DNA of 64,000 nt from Desmodus rotundus (Eukaryota; Chordata; Mammalia; Chiroptera; Phyllostomidae): NCBI RefSeq assembly GCF_022682495.2, contig NC_071391.1, forward strand, positions 39,904,498-39,968,497. The letters are read 5' to 3'. Below, piece by piece: positions 34,201 to 64,000 of the stretch. A program made the translations under genes and the position numbers. Position 1 is the first letter of the stretch; each line of letters opens with the position of its first letter. The notes under the pieces are model-generated. The model had not been told where the DNA came from and made no database searches. It worked only from the letters and a program-made list of their open reading frames with translations.

Positions 34201-34978
34201 AGAAAAGAGGGTATTTGGCGGGTGTATTCTTTGAAAGATCCCCTCATCCCTAAGGGAAATCTAAGTATAGACAGAACGTGCTTACAGCAGAGGGGGCTGA
34301 GGTAGCCTTGCTCCACCTCCCCTGTGCTCCCTTTTGCTCTGTGACAAGATTTCAGCTCTGCCCTTTGCCTTTTCACCGTCCCACCCCCTCTCACTGTTGA
34401 GGTCTGCAGATACTTGACCTGTCCACAATCATATCTGAGCCAGGAAGTACTGGACCCTAAATTCCTTGGAACGATGCATGGAAATCTAGTCCAACTCAAC
34501 GCAAAGTGCATGGTTTCCCGACTTACTTATCTGGTCCCGGGGCTGCCCTACAGGAAGGCAGCATGGGAGACTGTTCAGTTAGTTTGCCCCTGATGGCCTG
34601 GTGGCAGGGTTGGGGGGTGGACAGGGGCCGTGTGGCCCTCTGGGCAGTTGCCACTGTAGAGGATTAAGGAACCCAAGTCCTTTCTTCTTTTTTTTAAACT
34701 CTATTTCCTAAATTCTTATGAGTATAGACTGTAGGCAATGTACATTTTCTTTGTAGTGGCCTGGAGCTGTGTCTGGGACAGAGTGGGAGTGTTTTCCTTG
34801 GACCCAGAGATTTGCCTTGGGCATTGTCTGGATTGTATTGCACAGGTATGCTCCCTCGGGCTCCCTCCGTTTGTTAAAGTGTGCTCGTTTCATCAAGTGC
34901 CTTTGGTGGACTTTTCAATGTTGGAGGGCTCCTTTTTGCATCCTGCAGTGAGAAAATCCACACCAGCCTCACTAAATA

Positions 34979-35516
34979 TTAGACTGGTCCAAAAGTCCAT
35001 TTAGTTTTTTCCATAAAGTAAGACATATTTTTCATTTTCACCAATAACTTTATTGATTTGGATGTTCTGAGTATGTTGGTTATCTCCCATGTGGTATAAT
35101 ATTGATTGTTCTCAATTAATGCCTCGATTTGATCGCTATCAACTTCAACTGGTCTACCCAACTGTGGAGCATTGTCCAATGAGAAATCTCCAGCATGAAA
35201 CTTCCCAAACCACTTTTGACATCCTCAATCAGTCACAGCACATTCTCTATACACTGTACACATCTTTTTTTGTGTTTCAGTTGCAATTTTACCTTTCGTG
35301 AAATACTAAGGCATAATATGCCAAAAATGTTACATGTTTTCTTTCATCTTCAGTATTAAAATGGCTACACATTCAACATTTTTTTTTAATGCACGCCGAT
35401 ATGACAGCTGTCACAATACAATCTAACAAAGCTGTTTCGAATGAAGTTCAAGACAACTAAGCACGACTAGAGCCATCTTACAGAAAGAAACCAAATGAAC
35501 TTTTTGGCCAACCCAA
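34979..35516 (-). mobile_element. Internally deleted mariner element, copy 2
   Basis: Same element as 11823-12365 in the opposite orientation, 538 bp, flanked by TA. One end reads GGCCAACCCAA, the other TTAGACTGGTCC (mutated). Contains the same N-terminal transposase fragment (QLGRPVEVDSDQIEALIENN, TTWEITNIL) and the same internal junction. Confidence 0.87.
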
Positions 35517-36497
35517 TAGCAACTGTTGGCACGTCATCTGAAGTCTTTCCTCAGGGAAAATAGGCACCCTGCCTATGCTCCTGGGGTCCCACTCCCAAGG
35601 AGGCAGGTGGTGGACAAACCAGCAGAGCTGCTCTGCCCTTTCCTCTAGTCCCAGTTGGAAGGCATTTTCTTTTGAGCTGAAGGATTGAGGGATAGTCAGG
35701 TCCACCAACAGTCTGACTCAGTCCTGCCCAGTCCAGCTGGCAAAGGGGCTGTGGCCAAAGAGAAAGACCTTGGAACCTGAGCAAAGGCAGAGGTAAGAAG
35801 CCCAGGAAAGACAATAGCTTGGGTTTGGGTGCTGGGAAGCACAGCAGGCCTGGCTGGGCCCAGCTGCAGAGCTCCCTAACTGCAGGACTGTGGTGCAAGG
35901 GGCTGGCCCTGTGACTTCCCAGATTGTTCTTCTTCCATGCCCCCACGCCAGCTTCTTTCTGAGCCTCAGCAGGCCTCAGCTGGGAGTTCTGGGTGTGTTT
36001 ACATGTCTCTGCCAAGCATTAAGCCCGGATCTATGAGTGACTAAGGCTGTTTCTAATGTTGTATATCTACGAAGAGCTTTGAAGGGCAAGCAGTCAATTC
36101 CCCTGCCCAACCCTGAAAGCCTGCCCATTTCAAATGACTCTTTTTTGTAAGACTTCAAAGAACCCGATCAAAAATAACATTCATGTTAGGTAAAGCAGCA
36201 CATTTTTTCCTTTTTTTATTATAAAGCTGGAAATGAAAAACAGCCACACTTCAGCTCTCTGGTAAACAAAGCACGGGGAATGGCAATGACGAAGTGATCG
36301 TTGGAAGACAACCCTCCACACCCTTTTTGGAACTTTAGTTGCATTTCTGACATTAGAGATGAATTTTCAAGTGTCCAGGTCATTAGGTAACCAGAGACCA
36401 AAGCTCATCTTGATAATCTGTGCCATAAATTATCACCTGAGAAGGCAGCTGTGGTGTGGTAAAAAAAAACACACTGGATTTGAGAGCCAAAAAGTGA

Positions 36498-36640
36498 CGG
36501 TTGGTTAGAGGGTTGTCCCAATACACCAAGGTTGCGGGTTCAATCCCCAGTCAGGGAACATACGGGAAACAACCAATAAATGTGTGTTTCTCTCTCTCAC
36601 CCTTCCTCTCTAAAATCAATAAATTAAAAACAAATTAAGT
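36498..36640 (+). mobile_element. VES-related SINE, 5' truncated
   Basis: Begins at GGTTGGTTAGAGGGTTGTCC, has CAAGGTTGCGGGTTCAATCC and AACAACCAATAAATGTG, then (CT)n and an A-rich end. Confidence 0.85.
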
Positions 36641-37344
36641 TTTAAAAAGTCTGGGTTCTCAAGTCTTTACTCTGCCTCTTTGTAGCTGTACAGCCTGAGT
36701 AGGACACTTACCCTCTTTGGACTGTTTCCTCCTTACAAACATGGGGACTGTAAATCCCGAAGAGTCCTTATTCTGTGCTCGATACACACTATACTCTCAG
36801 TAATGTGTATTGGGTTATATACTGTTAATTTGTGGTATTTTCTGTAACACTTCCCCCCACCCCCATACCAATTTAATAAAACAAATGTAAAGGTAACATT
36901 TAAAAAATTGCTGTATTCAAAATAATAAACTTTAGGGTAAATAAGCTTTAAAACAAAAGTACATAAGCAAAAAAATAAATAATTTACACCAACCCACTAA
37001 CCTAATTTTCAGAGTAAAGCCATTTTCAATTACAGCTGTTACCGGGGCTCTGGCCTGTGGTCAACTTTGACAGTTCATTATTTTTTAAAAAATGGTATCA
37101 CAAGCAAGAACACTAAGTAAAGTCTTTAACAAAACCAAAGCACTGGATTTAACTTTTTAAGTAAACAAACTTTGTAATTTTAGACATAATCCAGATGTAG
37201 TAGTGCTAATAAGATTAGCATTTCTGCTTGAAGAGTTGGTATTTAATAGGGATGGAAAACTCTAACGAATAGTCTTCAAACCATGAAATACAAATAAAAA
37301 TGGACAAGAATACAGTAGAACAAAAACTGCAGACACTCTAACTG

Positions 37345-37797
37345 CGGGAAATATTTGAAGGCTTTATATCCTTTATTTTTATTACTCATGATGGCTTTTG
37401 GAATTGTGATTGTGTGACATATAGAACCTTTGACATTTTAGGTATAGCTTTTATTTGACTTTTTTCACAGTAAGTTAAAAATCCATCATAAGACTCTGTA
37501 AGACTTCACTGGTCTTGCATAAAGACTCTAGGAGCTTGCAGTGTGATAAAAGAGTAATGTGAAAATTTACGGTATTGCCCTAATTTCATACTTCCTTGTA
37601 CACAATGAATCAGTTTGGGAATCTATTTCAAGGGTTATATACACAAAAGTGTCAAGAATAAAATGTTCTCCACTCTTGCATAAAAATGTGTACAGTGTTT
37701 CAGGAATGGAAAATGTCTCATGTTTCCTGGGCCCCGGCCTTCATGCATCTCTGCTGCCTGAAGATGAAAGGCTCCTCTTGTTTTATTGCTCTCAGGA
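37345..37797 (-). other. ZNF143: Probable ZNF143 3' UTR with candidate polyA signals
   Basis: Minus-strand AATAAA hexamers lie at 37782-37787, 37450-37455 and, as an overlapping pair, at 37378-37383 and 37372-37377. An ATTAAA at 36872-36877 and an AATAAA near 36214 are further options. The block is free of recognisable SINEs. The cleavage site used cannot be decided without transcripts; the end given is an estimate 25-30 nt past the tandem pair. Confidence 0.45.
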
Positions 37798-56489
<18,692 letters not shown>

Positions 56490-56727
56490 CTAGATTAAAA
56501 AAAAGTATGACTGAAATTATTTAGAGAGATAAAATAGATGCAATTGCTATTTTCAGAATAAAAAAGATAAAACTATAACGTAGGTTCCTAGACTTAGGTC
56601 ATCATTTTACAAAAATTCTATCATGCTCAGCCAGTGAGGCTAATTCCGTCCCACGGCTGCAGTCAGTGGCTATGGAAGAAGTCGAAAGGAGATCCGCGGG
56701 GAAGTACGGCTAGAGCGCACAGAGGTA

Positions 56728-57453
56728 CAGCAGGCCCTCCTTATCCACTGGGCACACATTCCCAGACCCTCAGTGGACACCTGAAACCACAGATTGGACC
56801 GAACCCTATATACACCATGTTTGCTTCTATATATACATACTTATGATAAAGTTTAATTTATAAATTAGGCACAGTAAGAGATGAACAACGATAACTAATA
56901 ATAAAATACAATATAACAATATAATATAATAAAGCTATATGAATGTGGTCTTTCTAAATACCTTATTGTACTGTAATCACCCTTCTTATAATGGTAATGT
57001 GAGATGGTAAAGTGCCTTATTAAGTCAAGAATTTTTAACTTTCTCTTAAAGAAATCACCTTACAGCTTCTCTTTGGCATGTCTCAACTGTCAGCATCACT
57101 ACTCCTGCACTTTGGGGCCATTGTTAAGAAAAATAAGGCCATTATTAAGTAAAATATTATTAAGTGCTTGGACACAAGTACTATCATTGCAACGACAACC
57201 TATCTGACAACTGAGACAGCTACTAAGTGACTAACGGGAGGGTAGTGTGTACCGTGTGGATACGCTGGACGGAGGGATGGCTCGCCTCTGAGGCAGGATG
57301 CAGCAGGACGGCCTGAGATGTCGTCATGCTGCTCAGAATGGCACACAATTTAAAACTTACAGAACATTCATTTCTGAAATTTTCCATTTAATATTTTTGG
57401 ACTGCAGTTGACTCTGGGTAACTGAAATCACAGTTAAGGGGGAACTACTGTAT
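56728..57453 (+). mobile_element. MER2-like Tigger (pogo) DNA transposon fossil
   Basis: Characteristic MER2 text: CCTCAGTGGACACCTGAAAC, then ACCGAACCCTATATACACC, a TAGGCACAGTAAGAGATGAA run, AATAATAAAATA-rich middle, and an end AAGGGGGAACTACTGTA. Lies in the ZNF143 intron upstream of finger 1. Non-coding. Confidence 0.8.
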
Positions 57454-58408
57454 TGCTGCTCTAGAAAAATCAACCCAAGTAACATCTCCACTGTATGTAG
57501 GTATTCCAGGACACACTCAAGGGATATACACACACACACACACAACTTATTTATTTATTTTAGGACATGTATCCTAAAAACAATGTAAAAAGCATTTTCA
57601 ACTTCAAATAATAAATTAGAAATGGTCCTGCCTTAGTAGGGCTCTCATTCTAGTTAGTGAGACTGTCCTGTAAATTAGGGATTATGACAGAATACACCAA
57701 CTGCTATCATAGCAGTCCATGCAGAGTTCTATGGGGGACAAAACTGGAAAGTAGGTAGAGATTCAGATTATGGTGAGCTGTTTAGAGGTAAAATCTGAAG
57801 GCTAAAGGACAGGGATAGGGAGAGCAGCACAGGCAGAAGGGTTACTATGACCAAAAGTATGAAAGTGTGTCAAAAAGAAATGGAAACTTAAATCAGAGCA
57901 CTATGTCTCTAGAATGCAATGGATAACATGAAAAAGCAAGGGAAATTTAGAACCACATTTGGGAAGAGTTTTAGATGTCATTCTGAAGAGCAAGCCTAGA
58001 TAATAAAAGCAAAAGAAAGGCATTAAAATTTTTAAAGTAATGGACTGACCAAGATTAGCTCTGTGTTTTAGAGAGAGAACTCTGATAATAGTGTGGAACA
58101 GAGTCAAAGACAAAAAAGGCAAGGAGACTAGAAGAAATTTGGATAATTGTAACTACAGAAGGAAGAAGTAATGAAAAGCAGCCTAGGACAATGACTATGG
58201 AAGAGAAAGTAACAGATGATTCTGCAGACTTTTTAAAGGGTGAAAAGAGGCAGAATCCAAAATTCAAAAGCTAAATTAATAAGCTAAAGCTAAAACGGGT
58301 ATTTCAGGGTTACACAATATCGAATATATATAGTCATTGTCAAAAGAAAAATAACCTGATATATTATCACAAGGGAAATGTCTCGAGGTCACTTCAGAAG
58401 TTAACACT
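57454..58408. other. ZNF143 intron, nothing recognised
   Basis: AT-rich intron sequence with an (AC)n run at 57528-57545 and no exon or named repeat seen. Confidence 0.4.
57528..57545. repeat. (AC)n microsatellite
   Basis: About nine AC units. Confidence 0.8.
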
Positions 58409-58638
58409 GCCCTGGATGGTGCTGCTCAGTGGATTGAGCACCAGCCTGCAAACTGTAAGGTTGCGGATTTGATTCCCAGTCAGGGCACATGCCTGGGTTG
58501 CGGGCCAGGTCCTCACCAGTTGGGGGCGCACGAGAGGCAACTGACGGATGTTTTTCTCTTACATCGATGCTTCCCCCCCTCTTTCCCCCCCTCCCTTCCC
58601 CTCTCTCTCAATCTAAACAAAATCTTTAAAAAATATAT
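58409..58638 (+). mobile_element. VES-type SINE
   Basis: GCCCTGGATGGTGCTGCTCA head, GATTTGATTCCCAGTCAGGG, CT/C-rich part and A-rich tail. Contains CCAGTTGGGGGCGC at 58516-58529. Confidence 0.93.
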
Positions 58639-59194
58639 AATGATTTCTGTCAGTGTCTTAAAAAAAAAAAGCTAACACCAGTAAAATGCCTTAAAACGGC
58701 CTCTAAAACCATCTCTAAAAAATGCCTTCACTATTTATGCTTAATATATGTTCTGAGAATTAAAAGATAACCTAAGCTCTGCAATATATATTGTGTGACC
58801 TAGTATAAATCATGTAGGATCTGTTTGCCTATCTGCATAAAGAACATCTTATACTAAATTGGTGATACTTTTTTTCTTTTAAGCTTTTTTAAAGAAGTCA
58901 AAATCCTTTGGCAGGTGAAACCCTACACGGCATTCTACTGTGTGAAACAGGGCCATTCTGGCTGCTATCCTGCTGTTAGTCCAGGCAGATGTGGGTGGCA
59001 CAGAGCTCTGCGAGCCCTGAGGGACCACAAAGAAACCCTAAGGCGTCCCAACATCAGTGTTTAAAAACCACTGTACAAGATAATTAATGCTAAGTCCCTT
59101 AAAGCTTTAACAGTCAAGGATTCTGAGGTGCAAACCACTCTGGTAACTAAGGGGCTGGATCTAAGACTGAATCCCAAAATGCCTTCAACAGTGG

Positions 59195-59400
59195 AGATTA
59201 ACTACCATTAATTAAGGAGTTGCATTTATGTGCTGTATCGTGGTGGGTGCTTTGCATGTGCTGTCTTATTAGTCCTTCATGACTGCCCAATAAACTGACT
59301 GTTATTTATGATTTACAAATTTAAAAAATGAGAACCAGCATGGTTAACTAATGTGACCTGCCCTTGGGTCAGAAGATGAGAATCAGGATTTAAAATAGAT
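59195..59400 (+). repeat. MIR fossil
   Basis: GGTGGGTGCTTTGCATGTGC, then ATTTACAAATTTAAAAAATG and TGTGACCTGCCCTTGGGTCA resemble MIR. Confidence 0.6.
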
Positions 59401-59998
59401 TGGTTCTGGAGCTCAAGTCATTAACCCACCAGGCTTCAGGATGCTATAGCCCAGTGATAACTCACCAGCAGAGCTTCTTTAGTCATAGTGAGGGACCTGG
59501 TAGGGCTGAGGGTAGCGGCACATTTTATCACCTGGTTTAGCACTTAAAATTCCATTTACCATAATGGCTTAATGCACATGGCAGATAAACTCTTGTTATT
59601 TGATGAGCTTAAACTTGTTTATTAGGATGTAAATAACTTATACTCTTGGGGGAAGATAAAATAAAAGCAACTCGACCCATTTTTAAACGTACGTTCTCTT
59701 TCAAGAAAGGAATTAATCATTGAAGTGGCAACAGAAGGGTCTCTAGGGAACCATGGGGAGACATGAGCATTGCCATAAAGACTTAAGAAACAAACAAACA
59801 AATCCCACACATTTCTAATAATGATTACTATTGGGTTTTGGTACTCAGCCTTTTTGTTTTTCCTCTCTATACCATTTGGATTTTTGAAATATAACATGAC
59901 CACCTTTAAAAAAAAAAAAAAAAGGTATCTACCAGTTAGTAAGGTAACTGGTTATTTTGTTTTGTTTTTTACTTTGTACTTAAAAAAAAAAAAAAAAA

Positions 59999-60186
59999 GC
60001 TCTAGGTGGTGTGGCTGGGTGGATTGAGTGCCAGCTTGCAAACCAGGGGTTGCAGATTCAATTCCCAGTCTAGAGCACATGCCTAGGTTGCAGGCTGGGT
60101 TCCCGTGAACAGGGGGGAGGCACATGAGAGGCAGCCACACGCTGATGTTTCTCTCCCTCTCTAAAAACAAACAAACAAACAAACAA
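59999..60186 (+). mobile_element. VES-type SINE with (AAAC)n tail
   Basis: GCTCTAGGTGGTGTGGCTGG head, GATTCAATTCCCAGTCTAGA, short CT part and an (AAAC)n tail (60163-60186). Preceded by A16. Confidence 0.9.
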
Positions 60187-60193
60187 CGCTACT

Positions 60194-60420
60194 GCCATGA
60201 CTGGTGTGGCTCAGTGGGTTGGGCGTCATCCAGCAAAACTGAAAGGTTGCCGGTTCGATTCCTGGTCAGGGCACAAGCCTGGGCTGTGGACAAGGTCCCT
60301 GGTTGGAGATGTACAACAGGAAACTGACTGGTTTCTCTCTCACACTGATGCTTCTCTTCCTTTCTTTCTTCTTCCCTTCTATTCTCTCTAAAAATAAATA
60401 AAATCTTAAAAAATATTTTT
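60194..60420 (+). mobile_element. VES-type SINE
   Basis: TGCCATGACTGGTGTGGCTC head, CGGTTCGATTCCTGGTCAGG, CT-rich part and TAAAATCTTAAAAAA tail, immediately after the preceding copy. Confidence 0.93.
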
Positions 60421-60840
60421 TGAAACTACTAAAAATATTATTTTTTAAAAAATCCTGAGTTCCACTCCAGATCTACTTATTGAATCTTAGTCTACTTACT
60501 GGTCTTAGTCATGGGTTATTTTTAAAAGCTCCACAGGTTAATTTTGTATTTCTCTCTGATTAATAACCCCTTATCTAATACCTTCCTTTTAGGGAAAAAA
60601 AGGGGCTAAGAAAAGCAAGGTTCAAGATCAGAGAGCTAGATAAAAACACAGAAAATATACATGAAATATGACCCACATTAAAACTGCCTATACTAAACAG
60701 GTTTTGGGATGATAATCCAACCCATGTTCTGGGAGAATCTGCTACCCCATCCACAGACTCTAATAACCAGAAAAGACGGTACATCTAAAGCTGGCCAGTG
60801 ATCTATGCCTCATGTGGCCTGGCTTAAAAAGTCAAGCTGA

Positions 60841-61083
60841 ACCCTGGCCGGTGTGGCTCAGTTGGTCAGAGAGTCATCCCATAAACCAAAGGTTGCGGGT
60901 TTGATTCCTGGTTGGGGTACATGGCTGGTTAGTGGCTTCCGTACCTGGCTGGGACATATACAAGAGGCAACCTATCAATGTTTCTCTCTCACACAATGCT
61001 TCTCTTCCTCTCTTTCTCCCTCCCTTCTTTCTCTCTAAAATCAATAAACATGTCTTTGGGTGAGTATTAAAAAAAATACACAT
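60841..61083 (+). mobile_element. VES-related SINE with internal duplication
   Basis: ACCCTGGCCGGTGTGGCTCA head; the TGGTTGGGGTACATGGCTGG segment is followed by a second TGGCTGGGACATATAC segment. Target duplication GTCAARCTGA at 60831-60840 and 61084-61093. Confidence 0.9.
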
Positions 61084-61569
61084 GTCAAACTGAGTCCTAA
61101 GAAATCTTGACCTAAGGAATCTTGAGTTGAGCATGGGTGGTAAACCTGAGAAGGCACGGCTGCTATGAGCCATACGTCAACTCAATGACAATGCAAAGAA
61201 AGCCTGTGTGCAGAGAAAAGAAGGGCATGTAAGAGGGGAGGAGGATGAAAAAGGAAGAATGAAAATAGCCTTCAGTGATGCCTCCTTTGCAAGCCAGATG
61301 GCTCTGGTTCCTGTGAAGTTCAAATGTTCAGCAGTTCCTACTTTTGGCTTCTTGTATAGTCATATAATATACATTTATCTTAAGCTAGCCTGACTAACTT
61401 TCTGTGTTACTAGAGCTGTGATTAAAACTGGCAAGCCAAAAACTTTGATCTCCATCCAATATAAGTAAAATTAGTTTTGAATAAAGTCAAAACTAATGGA
61501 AATCATGAAAAAGGCCTGGTATTCTAACTGAACACATAAGTGCTTGACAATGCTGTATCACCCTTATAC

Positions 61570-61750
61570 ATTTACAAATTATGTTCTCATGTCTTAACTA
61601 AAATATTAATCAATTGATTTTCATAATCCCATGAGATAGGTAAGGCAAAGAGTATTATTATTCAAATTCAGCAGATAATAAACCTCAGATCCGGAGAAGT
61701 TAATTTGCTCAGTCATATAGCTACTACACAGCAGAGTGGAAACTCAACTC
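61570..61750 (+). repeat. MIR fossil
   Basis: TAATCCCATGAGATAGGTAA, then AACCTCAGATCCGGAGAAGT and TAATTTGCTCAGTCATATAG follow MIR order. Confidence 0.7.
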
Positions 61751-61905
61751 AGATTTTTTCTTATTACAGATTATGTGCTGCCTTAATACTCTGCTGGGGG
61801 CTACTTCACTGAGGGTGGTGTAACCTGAGGCCAGTGACTGCAACAGTAGTCCCCCCCACTCACACCCCGGCATCCTCACCGTTCTTATATCTGAACGCCT
61901 GGGCG

Positions 61906-62125
61906 TCCTTTTTTTTTTATCCTCACCCATGGATATTTTTAAAATTGATTTTAGAGAGAGAGGAAAAGAGAGAGTGAGAGAGAAACATCGACTGGTTGCC
62001 TCCCATATGCACCCCAACCTGGGATTACACCCGAAACTTCGGTATGTGCCCTGACCGGGAATCAAACCAGCGACATTTTGGTGTACAGGACGATGCTCCA
62101 ACCAACCAAGCCATCTGGCCAGGGC
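61906..62125 (-). mobile_element. VES-related SINE, long variant
   Basis: TCCTCACCCATGGATATTTT start, GA-rich part, AACATCGACTGGTTGCCTCC, and head ending CATCTGGCCAGGGC. Confidence 0.92.
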
Positions 62126-62569
62126 CTAGAGTTACAACTTCTTAAGCAACTCTGGCAGAAGTAGCAGGAGTACCAAGAGACAATCTGAGAAATTACAGGT
62201 GCTGCTTACTTATAGTGGTTCTTTAAGGATATTTTGACATTTTAATACCATGTACTGGGCCCTCAACCTTAAATATGGTACTTGACTGTTTTAGAGGATA
62301 AAAGATTCATGAACTTCTGGTCCAGCATTAATGAATAGAAATACAATGAGTTACAAATACAAGAAACATGTAATTAAAAATGTTCTAGTGTAACCACACT
62401 TTAAAAGTAAAAACAAAACAAAAAAAGGGTGAAATTTTAGTAATTATTTTAACCCAGTACGTCCAAATTATCATTTCAACAACTAATCTACATGAGGTAT
62501 TATTAATGAGATATTTTACATTCTTTTTTCATAATAAACCTTCCCAATCCTGTGAGTAGTCTAAACTCA

Positions 62570-62680
62570 CAGCACATCTGAATTCTGACTAGCCAGATTT
62601 CAAGTGCTCAGTAGCCACATGTGGCTACCACATTGGACAACACAGATCTAGTCTGTAAGGGAGAAGTAAATAGGGCAAAG
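62570..62680. repeat. hAT-type fossil
   Basis: AGATTTCAAGTGCTCAGTAG, CCACATGTGGCTACCACATT and GGACAACACAGATCTAG match a widespread short mammalian DNA transposon fossil. Confidence 0.6.
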
Positions 62681-63059
62681 CTACCATCAAAAAAAAAATC
62701 CTATTCGACTTTCTTCTATTTCTTTGTCTACTGGTACCAACACCACATGGTTATTATGTCTGCATAAAGAGCTATAGGGCTTTTTATGACATGTTGCAGC
62801 TCTGAATTCCTAGTGATACATCTGGCTCAGAAGCTAATTATTGATAGTAACAAGTTTTTATGATAATAGTATATTATAATGTTACACTCATTTTTCTGTA
62901 GGATACCTTCTATATTAGTTATTGTAAGTGTAGTTACACTGTCTTTCTTTAGAAATAATCTATTATTTAAAAACTTAATTGTCAGTCTCTAGCAAGAGAT
63001 AAAGCCCTTAATGGGCAACCAACCCCAAGGCACTGAACTACACCTCTCTTTTTTCTTAA

Positions 63060-63236
63060 TCTTTTAAAAAAATTTTTTATTTACTGATTTTTTTGGGGGG
63101 GAAACACATTAATTTGCTGTTCCATTTACTAGTGCATTCATTGGTTGCTTCTTATATATACTCTGACACAGCATCAAATCCACAACCTTGGTGTATTGGG
63201 ACAACGTTCTAACCAACTGAGCTACCTGGCCAGGTC
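63060..63236 (-). mobile_element. VES-related SINE, flanking the right duplication copy
   Basis: AATTTGCTGTTCCATTTACT, CATTCATTGGTTGCTTCTTA and head ending GAGCTACCTGGCCAGGTC. The GA-rich block of its counterpart at 47520 is replaced by a G run (63091-63100). Confidence 0.87.
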
Positions 63237-63428
63237 TCCATCCCTATTTTTGAAAAAACAATCTTAGCTGTTGTTTTTTAAAAATAGAATGTATATTATA
63301 ATATAGACCATTTTCTTGAGTATAAGAAATTCTGACAATCTGAAACATCAATATTTAAGAAAGAAACTAAGGTAGCTTAAAAAAAAGAAAGAATCTTTAA
63401 AACCTAAGTTTGTCACCATTAAAACCTA
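63237..63428. repeat. Local duplication, right copy
   Basis: Partner of 47767-47957, in direct orientation about 15.5 kb away. Similarity stops at CATTAAAACCTAC, after which the two loci are unrelated. Confidence 0.9.
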
Positions 63429-64000
63429 CCAAGGCCTTGACGGACATCTTTTGTATAATTTACACAGTATCTGAATTTCAGAAGAGGTTGACTTTGTGAA
63501 TTGCAAACAGTGCTTATACTGCTGCCACTTCATGGAAAATAGAAATACTTGGCTCTTCAGCAATGTTTAGAAGTATCAAATTTCTACCAGTGATTCCTGT
63601 TATTGTATCATTTGCTGTTATTATAAATGTAAAATCTTAATGATAATCCTTAACAGTATCACTCAATGTCATTAAGTGACGCTAATGCTCAAGTTAAGAA
63701 GTGTGACCCTGAAGCAGTAACTTTAAGATAGGAAATAAATATGATAAAACTCTCAGATGAATGCAAACACTGCTGAGGGAGCATGCAGGAAAATATTAGA
63801 GGTAATTGCTGAGAAAATTAACAGCATTAAAACAAGAATATGCTACAATGATTATAGAAGCTCCAAGAACACCCACCCACACAATAACAAAAACACAGAA
63901 TTCAACGGTCTTGAATTACGCAAGTTCTGAATTTTTGAATTGTAGACCTCCCAGAAAGCACCTGTGACTACTTTGTACTAACTACAAAACTTTTAGAGGC

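Noticed and set aside
56490..64000. Further upstream ZNF143 exons
   Set aside because: Looked for the segment ending EKKMQ and the repeated LEDGTTAYIHH modules on the minus strand and found none.

Overview
This is nuclear genomic DNA from a mammal, most likely a bat. Two split genes are recognisable on the minus strand, WEE1 and ZNF143. The roughly 40 interspersed tRNA-derived SINEs carry the VES-type 5' end of bats (for example GCCCTGGCTGGTGTGGCTC). Recent-looking mariner and hAT DNA transposons and L1-derived elements that carry only ORF1 also fit a bat, probably Yangochiroptera. The species cannot be fixed from the sequence alone.

Layout. 1-7.2 kb: 5' half of WEE1 (minus strand). Exons 1-5 encode residues 1-380, covering the disordered regulatory N-terminus and the start of the kinase N-lobe; the remaining exons lie off the left edge. 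A CpG island (about 5.7-7.6 kb) covers exon 1, the 5' UTR and the promoter, with E2F, E-box and CCAAT motifs. 7.6-37.3 kb: a repeat-rich intergenic interval of about 30 kb. It holds two processed pseudogenes (RPS4X-like and UBA52-like), three ORF1-only L1 derivatives (HAL1-like), two mariner copies with the same internal deletion, a third decayed mariner, a nested palindromic hAT MITE, L1, L2 and MIR fossils, and a SINE-free block at 28.3-30.6 kb with no recognised content. 37.4-56.5 kb: the last nine coding exons of ZNF143 (minus strand), encoding all seven C2H2 fingers and the C-terminal region, 423 residues in all. 56.5-64 kb: ZNF143 intron, with the upstream exons off the right edge.

The order and common strand match the mammalian IPO7-ZNF143-WEE1-SWAP70 neighbourhood, seen here in reverse. 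WEE1 is the Tyr15 CDK1 kinase that restrains mitotic entry. ZNF143 is a promoter-binding zinc-finger activator also linked to CTCF-anchored chromatin looping. They are neighbours, and nothing in the sequence shows that they work together.

No novel coding system was found. The observations most worth checking are CTCF-like motifs carried by the VES SINEs, a roughly 190 bp duplication joined to the 5' edge of two different SINEs in ZNF143 introns, and the cluster of ORF1-only L1 derivatives. Exon boundaries were set by eye from GT/AG sites and reading-frame continuity. Repeat limits are approximate unless target-site duplications are given.
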